Shown in pieces: positions 1-13,160 of a stretch of DNA of 64,000 nt; within the stretch, counting starts at the first letter, position 1; each line of letters opens with the position of its first letter. Location: contig NC_079880.1 in NCBI RefSeq assembly GCF_029227915.1, forward strand, positions 4,528,001 through 4,592,000, written 5' to 3'. A model generated the notes under the pieces. The model worked only from the letters and a program-made list of their open reading frames with translations. It had not been told where the DNA came from and did not search any database. The translations under genes were made by a program, and so were the position numbers. The stretch comes from Hydractinia symbiolongicarpus. Lineage: Eukaryota; Cnidaria; Hydrozoa; Anthoathecata; Hydractiniidae.

Positions 1-1299
1 TGTTTTCATTTTTGATGAGACGCTGAATAAAAGAAGTTTAATCGCCGGCAAACGAAAATCCGCGATTTCCCGTAAATCCCGGGCTTGGCCCGTATAGTCA
101 AAAGTATACAAAGAAAGTACCCAGGGAGTAAACTCATTTCCCGAACGATTTTTTAAATTACTTTTTCACCACTAAACCGCATGAGACTTGTAGTTTTTAA
201 AAATGTTTTCATTTTTGATGAGACGCTGAATAAAAGAAGTTTAATCGCCGGCAAACGAAAACCCGCGATTTCCCGTAAATCCCAGGCTTGGCCCGTATAG
301 TCAAAAGTATACAAAGAAAGTACCCAGGGAGTAAACTCATTTCCCGAACGATTTTTTAAATTACTTCTTCACCACTAAAACGCATGAGACTTGTAGTTTT
401 TAAAAATGTTTTTATTTTTGATGAGACGCTGAATAAAAGAAGTTTAATCGCCGGCAAACGAAAACCTGCGATTTCCCGTAAATCCTGGACTCGGCCCGTA
501 TAGTCAAGAGTATACAAAGAAAGTACCCAGGGAGTAAACTCATTTCCCAAACGATTTTTTAAATTATTATTTAACCACTAAAGCCCATGAGACTTGTAGT
601 TTTTAAAAATGTTTTCATTTTTGATGAGACGCTGAATAAAAGAAGTTTAATCGCCGGCAAACGAGAACCCGCGATTTCCCGTAAATCCCGGACTCGGCCC
701 GTATAGTTAAAAGTATACAAGGAAAGTACCCAGTGAGTAAACTCATTTCCCGAACGAATTTTTAAATTATTTTTTCACCACTAAAACGTATGAGACTTGT
801 AGTTTTCAAAAATGTTTTCATTTTTGATAAGACGCTGAATAAAAGAAGTTTAATCGCCGACAAACGAAAACCTGCGATTTCCCGTAAATCCCGGACTCGG
901 CCCGTATAGTCAAAAGTATACAAAGAAAGTACCCAGGGTGTAAACTCATTTCCCGAACGATTTTTTAAATTATTTTTTCACCACTAAAACGCATGAGACT
1001 TGTAGTTTTCAAAAATGTTTTCATTTTTGATGAGACGCTGAATAAAAGAAGTTTAATCGCCGGCAAACGAAAACCTGCGATTTCCCGTAAATCCCGTACT
1101 CGGCCCGTATAGTCAAAAGTATACAAAGAAAGTACCCAGGGAGTAAACTCATTTCCCAAACGATTTTTTAAATTATTATTTCACCACTAAAGCTCATGAG
1201 ACTTGTAGTTTTTAAAAATGTTTTCATTTTTGATGAGACGCTGAATAAAAGAAGTTTAATCGCCGGCAAACGAAAACCTGCGATTTCCCGTAAATCCCG

Positions 1300-1635
1300 G
1301 ACTCGGCCCGTATAGTCAAAAGTACACAAGGAAAGTACCCAGTGAGTAAACTCATTTCCCTAACGAATTTTTAAATTATTTTTTCACCACTAAAACGGAT
1401 GAGACTTGTAGTTTTCAAAAATGCTTTCATTTTTGATGAGACGCTGAATAAAAGAAGTTTAATCGCCGGCAAACGAAAACCTGCGATTTCCCGTAAATCC
1501 CGGACTCGGCCCGTATAGTCAAAAGTACACAAGGAAAGTACCCAGTGAGTAAACTCATTTCCCTAACGAATTTTTAAATTATTTTTTAACCACTAAAACG
1601 GATGAGACTTGTAGTTTTCGAAAATGCTTTCATTT
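1300..1635 (-). repeat. Locally homogenised adjacent monomers
   Basis: Consecutive monomers share a rare combination: AAAGTACACAAGGAAAG (1318 and 1521), TTTCCCTAACGAATT, AAAACGGATGAGAC and AAATGCTTTC, at a 203 bp offset. This is a single-monomer duplication or conversion. The GTACACAAGG marker occurs again at 15685 and, in plus orientation, at about 16742 and 21003. Confidence 0.7.
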
Positions 1636-1934
1636 TTGATGAGACGCTGAATAAAAGAAGTTTAATCGCCGGCAAACGAAAACCTGCGATTTCCCGTAAA
1701 TCCCGGACTCGGCCTGTATAGTCAAGAGTATACAAAGAGAGTACCCAGGGTGTAAACTCATTTCCCGAACGATTTTTTAAATTATTTTTTCACCACTAAA
1801 ACGCATGAGACTTGTAGTTTTCAAAAATGTTTTCATTTTTGATGAGACGCAGAATAAAAGAAGTTTAATCGCCTGCAAACGAAAACCTGCGATTTCCCGT
1901 AAATCCCGGACTCGGCCGGTATAGTCAAAAGTAT

Positions 1935-4688
1935 ACAAAGAAAGTACCCAGGGAGTAAACTCATTTCCCAAACGATTTTTTAAATTATTATTTCACCACT
2001 AAAGCCCATGAGACTTGTAGTTTTTAAAAATGTTTTCATTTTTGATGAGACGCTGAATAAAAGAAGTTTAATCGCCGGCAAACAAAAAGCCGCGATTTCC
2101 CGTAAATCCCGGACTCGGCCCGGATAGTCAAAAGTATACAAGAAAAGTACCCAGTGAGTAAACTCATTTCCCTAACGAATTTTTAAATTATTTTTTCCCC
2201 ACTAAAACGCATGAGACTTGTAGTTTTCAGAAATGTTTTCATTTTTGATGAGACGCTTAATGAAAGTGGTTTAATCGCCGGCAAACAAAAACCCGCGATT
2301 TCCCGCAAATCCCGGGCTTGGCCCGTATAGTCGAATGTATACAAAGAAAGTACCCTGTGAGTAAACTCATTTCCAAAACGATTTTTTAAATTATCTTTTC
2401 ACCACTAAAACGCTTGAGACTTTTAGTTTTCAAAAATGTTTTCATTTTTGATGAGACGCTGAATAAAAGAAGTTTAATCGCCGGCAAACAAAAACTCGCG
2501 ACTTCCCGTAAATCCCGGACTCGGCCCGTATAGTCAAAAGTATACAAAGAAAGTACCCAGGGAGTAAACTCATTTCCCGAACGATTTTTTAAATTATTTT
2601 TTCACCACTAAACCCATGAGACTTGTAGTTTTCAAAAATGTTTTCATTTTTGATGAGACGCTGAATAAAAGAAGTTTAATCGCCGGCAAACGAAAACCTG
2701 CGATTTCCCGTAAATCCCGGACTCGGCCCGTATAGTCAAAAGTATACAAAGAAAGTACCCGGGGTGTAAATTCATTTCCCGAACGATTTTTTAAATTATT
2801 ATTTCACCACTAAACCCCATGAGACTTGTAGTTTTTAAAAATGTTTTCATTTTTGATGAGACGCTTAATAAAAAAGGTTTAATCGCTGGCAAACGAAATC
2901 CCGCGATTTCCCGTAAATCCCGGGCTTGGCCCGTATAGTCGAATGTATACAAAGAAAGTACCCAGGAAGTAAACTCATTTCCCGAACGATTTTTTAAATT
3001 TTTTTTTCACCACTAAAACGCATGAGACTTGTAGTTTTCAAAATGTTTTCATTTTTGATGAGACGCTTAATGAAAGAGGTTTAATCGCCGGCAAACGAAA
3101 ACCCGCGATTTCCCGTAAATCCCGGGCTTGGCCCGTATAGTCGAATGTATACAAAGAAAGTACCCTGTGAGTAAACTCATTTGCAGAACAATTTTTTAAA
3201 TTATTTTTTCACCACTAAAGCCCATGAGACTTGTAGTTTTTAAAAATGTTTTCATTTTGGATGAGACGCTTAATAAAAGAGGTTTAATCGCCGGCAAACG
3301 AAATCCCGCGATTTCCCGTAAATCCCGGGCTTGGCCCGTATAGTCGAATGTATACAAAGAAAGTACCCAGGAAGTAAACTCATTTCCCGAACGATTTTTT
3401 AAATTTTTTTTTCACCACTAAAACGCATGAGACTTGTAGTTTTCAAAAATGTTTTCATTTTTGATGAGACGCTGAATAAAAGAAGTTTAATCGCCGGCAA
3501 ACAAAAACCCACCATTTCCCGTAAACCCCGGACTCGGCCCGCATAGTCAAAAGTATACAAAGAAAGTACCCAGGGTGTAAACTCATTTCCCGAACGATTT
3601 TTTAAATTATTATTTCACTACTAAAGCCCATGAGACTTGTAGTATTTAAAAATTCTTTCATTTTTGATGAGACGCTGAATAAAAGAAGTTTAATCGCCCG
3701 CAAACAAAAACTCGCGACTTCCCGTAAATCCCGGACTCGGCCCGTATAGTCAAAAGTATACAAAGAAAGTACCCAGGGAGTAAACTCATTTCCCGAACGA
3801 TTTTTTAAATTATTTTTTCACCACTAAACCCATGAGACTTGTAGTTTTCAAAAATGTTTTCATTTTTGATGAGACGCTGAATAAAAGAAGTTTAATCGCC
3901 GGCAAACGAAAACCTGCGATTTCCCGTAAATCCCGGACTCGGCCCGTATAGTCAAAAGTATACAAAGAAAGTACCCGGGGTGTAAATTCATTTCCCGAAC
4001 GATTTTTTAAATTATTATTTCACCACTAAACCCCATGAGACTTGTAGTTTTTAAAAATGTTTTCATTTTTGATGAGACGCTTAATAAAAAAGGTTTAATC
4101 GCTGGCAAACGAAATCCCGCGATTTCCCGTAAATCCCGGGCTTGGCCCGTATAGTCGAATGTATACAAAGAAAGTACCCAGGAAGTAAACTCATTTCCCA
4201 AACGATTTCTTAAATTTTTTTTTCACCACTAAAACGCATGAGACTTGTAGTTTTCAAAATGTTTTCATTTTTGATGAGACGCTTAATGAAAGAGGTTTAA
4301 TCGCCGGCAAACGAAAACCCGCGATTTCCCGTAAATCCCGGGCTTGGCCCGTATAGTCGAATGTATACAAAGAAAGTACCCTGTGAGTAAACTCATTTGC
4401 AGAACAATTTTTTAAATTATTTTTTCACCACTAAAGCCCATGAGACTTGTAGTTTTTAAAAATGTTTTCATTTTGGATGAGACGCTTAATAAAAGAGGTT
4501 TAATCGCCGGCAAACGAAATCCCGCGATTTCCCGTAAATCCCGGGCTTGGCCCGTATAGTCGAATGTATACAAAGAAAGTACCCAGGAAGTAAACTCATT
4601 TCCCGAACGATTTTTTAATTTTTTTTTTCACCACTAAAACGCATGAGACTTGTAGTTTTCAAAAATGTTTTCATTTTTGATGAGACGC
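1935..4688 (-). repeat. Block A higher-order segment, copy 1
   Basis: A 2.75 kb run of about 13.5 monomers that recurs at 4975-7323. Up to 3040 the two copies align at a constant offset of 3,040 bp. From about 3298-3445 onward they align at 2,635 bp. The change of 405 bp is two monomers, present here and missing in the second copy. Private markers shared by both copies include CGCTTGAGACTTTTAG (about 2410 and 5450), CCGGGGTGTAAATTC (about 2759 and 5799) and CACTACTAAAGCCC (about 3617 and 6252). Confidence 0.88.
2440..4680 (-). repeat. Nested hexamer duplication (1,216 bp)
   Basis: Inside copy 1, the stretch from about 2440 to 3450 recurs at about 3656-4680 with an offset of 1,216 bp (six monomers minus two bases). 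Shared markers are AAAACTCGCGACTTCCC (2492 and 3708), CTAAACCCATGAG (2609 and 3825), a single-base shortened GTTTTCAAAATG (about 3035 and 4251), TTTGCAGAACAATTT (about 3180 and 4396) and TTTTGGATGAG (about 3255 and 4471). Hexamer duplication therefore preceded or accompanied the larger 2.75 kb duplication. Confidence 0.83.
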
Positions 4689-4974
4689 TGAATAAAAGAA
4701 GTTTAGTCGCCGGCAAACGAAATCCCGCGATTTCCCGTAAATCCCGGGCTTGGCCCGTATAGTCGAATGTATACAAAGAAAGAACCCAGGAAGTAAACTC
4801 ATTTCCCGAACGATTTTTTAAATTTTTTTTTCACCACTAAAACGCATGAGACTTGTAGTTTTCAAAATGTTTTCATTTTTGATGAGACGCTTAATGAAAG
4901 AGGTTTAATCGCCGGCAAACGAAAACCCGCGATTTCCCGTAAATCCCGGGCTTGGCCCGTATAGTCGAATGTAT

Positions 4975-7323
4975 ACAAAGAAAGTACCCAGGGAGTAAAC
5001 TCATTTCCCAAACGATTTTTTAAATTATTATTTCACCACTAAAGCCCATGAGACTTGTAGTTTTTAAAAATATTTTCATTTTTGATGAGACGCTGAATAA
5101 AAGAAGTTTAATCGCCGGCAAACAAAAAGCCGCGATTTCCCGTAAATCCCGGACTCGGCCCGGATAGTCAAAAGTATACAAGAAAAGTACCCAGTGAGTA
5201 AACTCATTTCCCTAACGAATTTTTAAATTATTTTTTCCCCACTAAAACGCATGAGACTTGTAGTTTTCAGAAATGTTTTCATTTTTGATGAGACGCTTAA
5301 TGAAAGTGGTTTAATCGCCGGCAAACAAAAACCCGCGATTTCCCGCAAATCCCGGGCTTGGCCCGTATAGTCGAATGTATACAAAGAAAGTACCCTGTGA
5401 GTAAACTCATTTCCAAAACGATTTTTTAAATTATCTTTTCACCACTAAAACGCTTGAGACTTTTAGTTTTCAAAAATGTTTTCATTTTTGATGAGACGCT
5501 GAATAAAAGAAGTTTAATCGCCGGCAAACAAAAACTCGCGACTTCCCGTAAATCCCGGACTCGGCCCGTATAGTCAAAAGTATACAAAGAAAGTACCCAG
5601 GGAGTAAACTCATTTCCCGAACGATTTTTTAAATTATTTTTTCACCACTAAACCCATGAGACTTGTAGTTTTCAAAAATGTTTTCATTTTTGATGAGACG
5701 CTGAATAAAAGAAGTTTAATCGCCGGCAAACGAAAACCTGCGATTTCCCGTAAATCCCGGACTCGGCCCGTATAGTCAAAAGTATACAAAGAAAGTACCC
5801 GGGGTGTAAATTCATTTCCCGAACGATTTTTTAAATTATTATTTCACCACTAAACCCCATGAGACTTGTAGTTTTTAAAAATGTTTTCATTTTTGATGAG
5901 ACGCTTAATAAAAAAGGTTTAATCGCTGGCAAACGAAATCCCGCGATTTCCCGTAAATCCCGGGCTTGGCCCGTATAGTCGAATGTATACAAAGAAAGTA
6001 CCCAGGAAGTAAACTCATTTCCCGAACGATTTTTTAAATTTTTTTTTCACCACTAAAACGCATGAGACTTGTAGTTTTCAAAAATGTTTTCATTTTTGAT
6101 GAGACGCTGAATAAAAGAAGTTTAATCGCCGGCAAACAAAAACCCACCATTTCCCGTAAACCCCGGACTCGGCCCGCATAGTCAAAAGTATACAAAGAAA
6201 GTACCCAGGGTGTAAACTCATTTCCCGAACGATTTTTTAAATTATTATTTCACTACTAAAGCCCATGAGACTTGTAGTATTTAAAAATTCTTTCATTTTT
6301 GATGAGACGCTGAATAAAAGAAGTTTAATCGCCGGCAAACAAAAACTCGCGACTTCCCGTAAATCCCGGACTCGGCCCGTATAGTCAAAAGTATACAAAG
6401 AAAGTACCCAGGGAGTAAACTCATTTCCCGAACGATTTTTTAAATTATTTTTTCACCACTAAACCCATGAGACTTGTAGTTTTCAAAAATGTTTTCATTT
6501 TTGATGAGACGCTGAATAAAAGAAGTTTAATCGCCGGCAAACGAAAACCTGCGATTTCCCGTAAATCCCGGACTCGGCCCGTATAGTCAAAAGTATACAA
6601 AGAAAGTACCCGGGGTGTAAATTCATTTCCCGAACGATTTTTTAAATTATTATTTCACCACTAAACCCCATGAGACTTGTAGTTTTTAAAAATGTTTTCA
6701 TTTTTGATGAGACGCTTAATAAAAAAGGTTTAATCGCTGGCAAACGAAATCCCGCGATTTCCCGTAAATCCCGGGCTTGGCCCGTATAGTCGAATGTATA
6801 CAAAGAAAGTACCCAGGAAGTAAACTCATTTCCCAAACGATTTCTTAAATTTTTTTTTCACCACTAAAACGCATGAGACTTGTAGTTTTCAAAATGTTTT
6901 CATTTTTGATGAGACGCTTAATGAAAGAGGTTTAATCGCCGGCAAACGAAAACCCGCGATTTCCCGTAAATCCCGGGCTTGGCCCGTATAGTCGAATGTA
7001 TACAAAGAAAGTACCCTGTGAGTAAACTCATTTGCAGAACAATTTTTTAAATTATTTTTTCACCACTAAAGCCCATGAGACTTGTAGTTTTTAAAAATGT
7101 TTTCATTTTGGATGAGACGCTTAATAAAAGAGGTTTAATCGCCGGCAAACGAAATCCCGCGATTTCCCGTAAATCCCGGGCTTGGCCCGTATAGTCGAAT
7201 GTATACAAAGAAAGTACCCAGGAAGTAAACTCATTTCCCGAACGATTTTTTAATTTTTTTTTTCACCACTAAAACGCATGAGACTTGTAGTTTTCAAAAA
7301 TGTTTTCATTTTTGATGAGACGC
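4975..7323 (-). repeat. Block A higher-order segment, copy 2
   Basis: Second copy of the segment at 1935-4688, shorter by 405 bp (two monomers, the equivalent of about 3041-3445). The copies otherwise look nearly identical by eye over more than 2 kb; for example, the monomers at 4007-4201 and 6642-6836 give the same translated string. Copy 2 starts about 290 bp after copy 1 ends, so this is a near-tandem duplication followed by a two-monomer loss, or a gain in copy 1. Confidence 0.87.
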
Positions 7324-7494
7324 TTAATGAAAGAGGTTTAATCGCCGGCAAACGAAAACCCGCGATTTCCCGTAAATCCCGGGCTTGGCCCGTATAGTCG
7401 AATGTATACAAAGAAAGTACCCTGTGAGTAAACTCATTTCCAGAACAATTTTTTAAATTATTTTTTCACCACTAAAACGCATAAGACTTGTAGT

Positions 7495-9238
7495 TTTCAG
7501 AAACCTTTTCATTTTTGATGAGACACTTAATGAAAGTGGTTTAATCGCCGGCAAACGAAAACCTGCGATTTCCCGTAAATCTCAGACTCGGCCCGTATAG
7601 TCAAAAGTATACAAAAAAAGTACCCAGGGTGTAAACTCATTTCTCGAACGATTTTTTAAATTATTTTTTCACCACTAAAACGCATGAGACTTGTAGTTTT
7701 TAAAAATGTTTTCATTTTTGATGAGACGCTGAATAAAAGAAGTTTAATCGCCGGCAAATGAAAACCTACGATTTCCCGTAAATCCCGGACACGGCCCCTA
7801 TAGTCAAAAGTATACAAAGAAAGTACCCAGGGAGTAAACTCATTTCCCAAACGATTATTTAAATTATTATTTCACCACTAAAGCCCATGAGACTTGTAGT
7901 TTTTAAAAATGTTTTCATTTTTGATGAGACGCTGAATAAAAGAAGTTTAATCGCCGGCAAACGAAAACCCGGGATTTCCCGTAAATCCCGGACTCGGCCC
8001 GTATAGTCAAAAGTATACAAGGAAAGTACCCAGTGAGTAAACTCATTTCCCGAACGAATTTTTAAATTATTTTTTCACCACTAAAACGCATGAGACTTGT
8101 AGTTTTCAGAAATGTTTTCATTTTTGATGAGACGCTGAATAAAAGAAGTTTAATCGCCGGCAAACGAAAACCCGCCATTTCCCGTAAACCCCGGACTCGG
8201 CCCGCATAGTCAAAAGTATACAAAGAAAGTACCCAGGGAGTAAACTCATTTCCCGAACGATTTTTTAAGTTATTTTTTCACCACTAAAACGCATGAGACT
8301 TGTAGTTTTCAAAAATGTTTTCATTTTTGATGAGACGCTGAATAAAAGAAGTTTAATCGCCGGCAAACGAAAACCTGCGATTTCCCGTAAATCCCGGACT
8401 CGGCCCGTATAGTCAAAAGTATACAAAGAAAGTACCCAGGGTGTAAACTCATTTCCCGAACGATTTTTTAAATTATTATTTCACCACTAAAGCCCATGAG
8501 ACTTGTAGTATTTAAAAATGTTTTCATTTCTGATGAGACGCTGAATAAAAGAAGTTTAATCGCCGGCAAACGAAAACCCGCGATTTCCCGCAAATCCCGG
8601 CGTGGCCCGTATAGTCAAAAGTATACAAAGATAGTACCCAGGGAGTAAACTCCTTTCCCGAACGATTTTTTAATTCCTTTTTTCCCCACTAAAACGCATG
8701 AGACTTGTAGTTTTCAGAAATGTTTTCATTTTTGATGAGACGCTGAATAAAAGAAGTTTAATCGCCGGCAAACGAAAACCCGCGATTTCCCGTAAATCCC
8801 GGGCTTGGCCCGTATAGTCGAATGTATACAAAGAAAGTACCCTGTGAGTAAACTCATTTCCGAAACGATTTTTTAAATTATTTTTTTACCACTAAACCCA
8901 TGAGACTTGTAGTTTTTAAAAATGTTTTCATTTTTGATGAGACGCTGAATAAAAGAAGTTTAATCGCCGGCAAACGAAAACCTGTGACTTCCCGTAAATC
9001 CGGGACTCGGCCCGTATAGTCAAAAGTATACAAAGAAAGTACCCGGGGTGTAAACTCATTTCCCGAACGATTTTTTAAATTATTATTTCACCACTAAAGC
9101 CCATGAGACTTGTAGTTTTTAAAAATGTTTTCATTTTGGATGAGACGCTTAATAAAAGAGGTTTAATCGCCGGCAAACGAAATCCAGCGATTTCCCGTAA
9201 ATCCCGGGCTTGGCCCGTATAGTCGAATGTATACAAAG
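7495..9238 (-). repeat. Block A 11-mer-offset segment, copy 1
   Basis: About 1.75 kb that recurs at 9726-11469 with an offset of about 2,231 bp (11 monomers minus two). Shared rare markers include AGAAACCTTTTC (7499 and 9730), GAGACACTTAATG, CGGCAAATGAAAACC, CCCCTATAGTC (about 7796 and 10027), CCCGGCGTGGCC (about 8597 and 10828) and AATTCCTTTTTTCCCC (about 8672 and 10903). The copies diverge abruptly after AAATCCAGCG near 9190 and 11420, where one continues with CCCTGTGAG and the other with CCCAGGAAG. Confidence 0.87.
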
Positions 9239-9725
9239 AAAGTACCCTGTGAGTAAACTCATTTGCAGAACAATTTTTTAAATTATTTTTTCACCACTAA
9301 AGCCCATGAGACTTGTAGTTTTTAAAAATGTTTTCATTTTGGATGAGACGCTTAATAAAAGAGGTTTAATCGCCGGCAAACGAAATCCCGCGATTTCCCG
9401 TAAATCCCGGGCTTGGCCCGTATAGTCGAATGTATACAAAGAAAGTACCCAGGAAGTAAACTCATTTCCCGAACGATTTTTTAAATTTTTTTTTCACCAC
9501 TAAAACGCATGAGACTTGTAGTTTTCAAAAATGTTTTCATTTTTGATGAGACGCTGAATAAAAGAAGTTTAATCGCCGGCAAACGAAAACCCGCGATTTC
9601 CCGTAAATCCCGGACTTGGCCCGTATAGTCAAAAGTATACAAAGAATGTACCCAGGGAGTAAACTCATTTCCCGAACGATTTTTTAAATTATTTTTTCAC
9701 CACTAAAACGCGTGAGACTTGTAGT

Positions 9726-11469
9726 TTTTAGAAACCTTTTCATTTTTGATGAGACACTTAATGAAAGTGGTTTAATCGCCGGCAAACGAAAACCTGCGAT
9801 TTCCCGTAAATCTCAGACTCGGCCCGTATAGTCAAAAGTATACAAAAAAAGTACCCAGGGTGTAAACTTATTTCTCGAACGATTTTTTAAATTATTTTTT
9901 CACCACTAAAACGCATGAGACTTGTAGTTTTTAAAAATGTTTTCATTTTTGATGAGACGCTGAATAAAAGAAGTTTAATCGCCGGCAAATGAAAACCTAC
10001 GATTTCCCGTAAATCCCGGACACGGCCCCTATAGTCAAAAGTATACAAAGAAAGTACCCAGGGAGTAAACTCATTTCCCAAACGATTATTTAAATTATTA
10101 TTTCACCACTAAAGCCCATGAGACTTGTAGTTTTTAAAAATGTTTTCATTTTTGATGAGACGCTGAATAAAAGAAGTTTAATCGCCGGCAAACGAAAACC
10201 CGGGATTTCCCGTAAATCCCGGACTCGGCCCGTATAGTCAAAAGTATACAAGGAAAGTACCCAGGGAGTAAACTCATTTCCCGAACGAATTTTTAAATTA
10301 TTTTTTCACCACTAAAACGCATGAGACTTGTAGTTTTCAGAAATGTTTTCATTTTTGATGAGACGCTGAATAAAAGAAGTTTAATCGCCGGCAAACGAAA
10401 ACCCGCCATTTCCCGTAAACCCCGGACTCGGCCCGCATAGTCAAAAGTATACAAAGAAAGTACCCAGGGAGTAAACTCATTTCCCGAACGATTTTTTAAG
10501 TTATTTTTTCACCACTAAAACGCATGAGACTTGTAGTTTTCAAAAATGTTTTCATTTTTGATGAGACGCTGAATAAAAGAAGTTTAATCGCCGGCAAACG
10601 AAAACCTGCGATTTCCCGTAAATCCCGGACTCGGCCCGTATAGTCAAAAGTATACAAAGAAAGTACCCAGGGTGTAAACTCATTTCCCGAACGATTTTTT
10701 AAATTATTATTTCACCACTAAAGCCCATGAGACTTGTAGTATTTAAAAATGTTTTCATTTCTGATGAGACGCTGAATAAAAGAAGTTTAATCGCCGGCAA
10801 ACGAAAACCCGCGATTTCCCGCAAATCCCGGCGTGGCCAGTATAGTCAAAAGTATACAAAGATAGTACCCAGGGAGTAAACTCATTTCCCGAACGATTTT
10901 TTAATTCCTTTTTTCCCCACTAAAACGCATGAGACTTGTAGTTTTCAGAAATGTTTTCATTTTTGATGAGACGCTGAATAAAAGAAGTTTAATCGCCGGC
11001 AAACGAAAACCCGCGATTTCCCGTAAATCCCGGGCTTGGCCCGTATAGTCGAATGTATACAAAGAAAGTACCCTGTGAGTAAACTCATTTCCGAAACGAT
11101 TTTTTAAATTATTTTTTCACCACTAAACCCATGAGACTTGTAGTTTTTAAAAATGTTTTCATTTTTGATGAGACGCTGAATAAAAGAAGTTTAATCGCCG
11201 GCAAACGAAAACCTGCGACTTCCCGTAAATCCGGGACTCGGCCCGTATAGTCAAAAGTATACAAAGAAAGTACCCGGGGTGTAAACTCATTTCCCGAACG
11301 ATTTTTTAAATTATTATTTCACCACTAAAGCCCATGAGACTTGTAGTTTTTAAAAATGTTTTCATTTTGGATGAGACGCTTAATAAAAGAGGTTTAATCG
11401 CCGGCAAACGAAATCCAGCGATTTCCCGTAAATCCCGGGCTTTGCCCGTATAGTCGAATGTATACAAAG
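9726..11469 (-). repeat. Block A 11-mer-offset segment, copy 2
   Basis: Second copy of the 7495-9238 segment. Differences seen by eye are few: TAAACTTATTTC against TAAACTCATTTC near 9864, GTGGCCAGTATAG against GTGGCCCGTATAG near 10833, and one or two others. The right end joins a different monomer type than in copy 1, indicating an exchange breakpoint near 11460. Confidence 0.86.
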
Positions 11470-12578
11470 AAAGTACCCAGGAAGTAAACTCATTTCCCGA
11501 ACGATTTTTTAAATTTTTTTTTCACCACTAAAACGCATGAGACTTGTAGTTTTCAAAAATGTTTTTATTTTTGATGAGACGCTGAATAAAAGAAGTTTAA
11601 TCGCCGGCAAACGAAAACCTGCGATTTCCCGTGAATCCCGGACTCGGCCCTTATAGTCAAAAGTATACAAAAAAGTATCAGGGGTGTAAACTCATTTCCC
11701 GAACGATTTTTTAAATTATTATTTCACCACTAAAGCCCATGAGGCTTGTAGTTTTTAAGAATGTTTTCATTTTTGATGAGACGCTTAATAAAAGAGGTTT
11801 AATCACCGGCAAACGAAATCCCGCGATTTCCCGTAAATCCCGGGCTTGGCCCGTATAGTTGAATGTATACAAAGAAAGAAGCCAGGAAGTAAACTCATTT
11901 CCCGAACGATTTTTTAAATTTTTTTTTCACCACTAAAACGCATGAGACTTGTAGTTTTCAAAAATGTTTTCATTTTTGATGAGACGCTTAATGAAAGAGG
12001 TTTAATCGCCGGCAAACGAAAACCCCCGATTTCCCGTAAATCCCGGGCTTGGCCCGTATAGTCGAATGTATACAAAGAAAGTACCTTGTGAGTAAACTCA
12101 CTTGTAGAACGATTTTTTAAATTATTTTTTCACCACTAAAACGCATAAGACTTGTAGTTTTCAAAAATGTTTTCATTTCTGATGAGACGCTGAATAAAAG
12201 AAGTTTAATCGCCGGCAAACGAAAACCCGCGATTTCCCGTAAATCCCGGGCTTGGCCCGTATAGTCAAAAGTATACAAAGAAAGTACCCTGGGAGTAAAC
12301 TCATTTCCCGAACGATTTTTTAATTCACTTTTTCACCACTAAAACGCATGAGACTTGTAGTTTTCAGAAATGTTTTCATTTTTGATGAGACGCTTAATGA
12401 AAGAGGTTTAGTCGCCGGCAAACGAAAACCCGCGATTTCCCGTAAATCCCGGGCTTGGCCCGTATAGTCAAAAGTATACAAAGATAGTACCCAGGGAGTA
12501 AACTCATTTCCCGAACGATTTTTTATTTTATTTTTTCACCACTAAAACGAATGAGACTTGTAGTTTTCAGAAATGTTT

Positions 12579-13160
12579 TCATTTTTGATGAGACGCTGAA
12601 TAAAAGAAGTTTAATCGCCGGCAAACGAAAACCCGCGATTTCCCGTAAATCCCGGGCTTGGCCCGTATAGTCGAATGTATACAAAGAAAGTACCCTGTGA
12701 GTAAACTCATTTCCGAAACGATTTTTTCAATAATCTTTTCACCACTAAAACGCATGAGACTTGCAGTTTTCAAAAATACTTTCATTTTTGATGAGACACT
12801 GAATAAAAGAAGTTTAATCGCCGGTAAACAAAAACCCGCGACTTCCCGAAAATCCCGGACTCGGCCCGTATAGTCAAAAGTATACAAAGAAAATACCCAG
12901 GGAGTAAACTCATTTCCCGAACGATTTTTTAAATTATTTTTTCACCACTAAACACCTGAGACTTGTAGTTTTAAAGAAGTTTAATCGCCAGCAAACGAAA
13001 ACCTGCGATTTCCCGTAAATCCCGGACTCGGTCCGTATAGTCAAAAGTATACAAAGAAAGTACCCGGGGTGTAAACTCATTTCCCGAACGATTTTTTAAA
13101 TTATTATTTCACCACTAGAGCCCATGAGACTTGTAGTTTTTAAAAATTTTTTCATTTTTG
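12579..13160 (-). repeat. Inverted counterpart of the block B short-monomer cassette
   Basis: Read on the minus strand this stretch contains the short-monomer scar (12972) followed by a GACTTCCCGAAAATCC monomer and a TTTTTTCAATAATC linker. The same order appears on the plus strand at about 22690-23276 and again at 24353-24661, and the translations of 12579-12887, 22968-23276 and 24353-24661 are identical over 102 residues. This is the only place in block A where the cassette occurs, so it probably marks the source or a relic of the block B family, now in opposite polarity. Confidence 0.82.
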
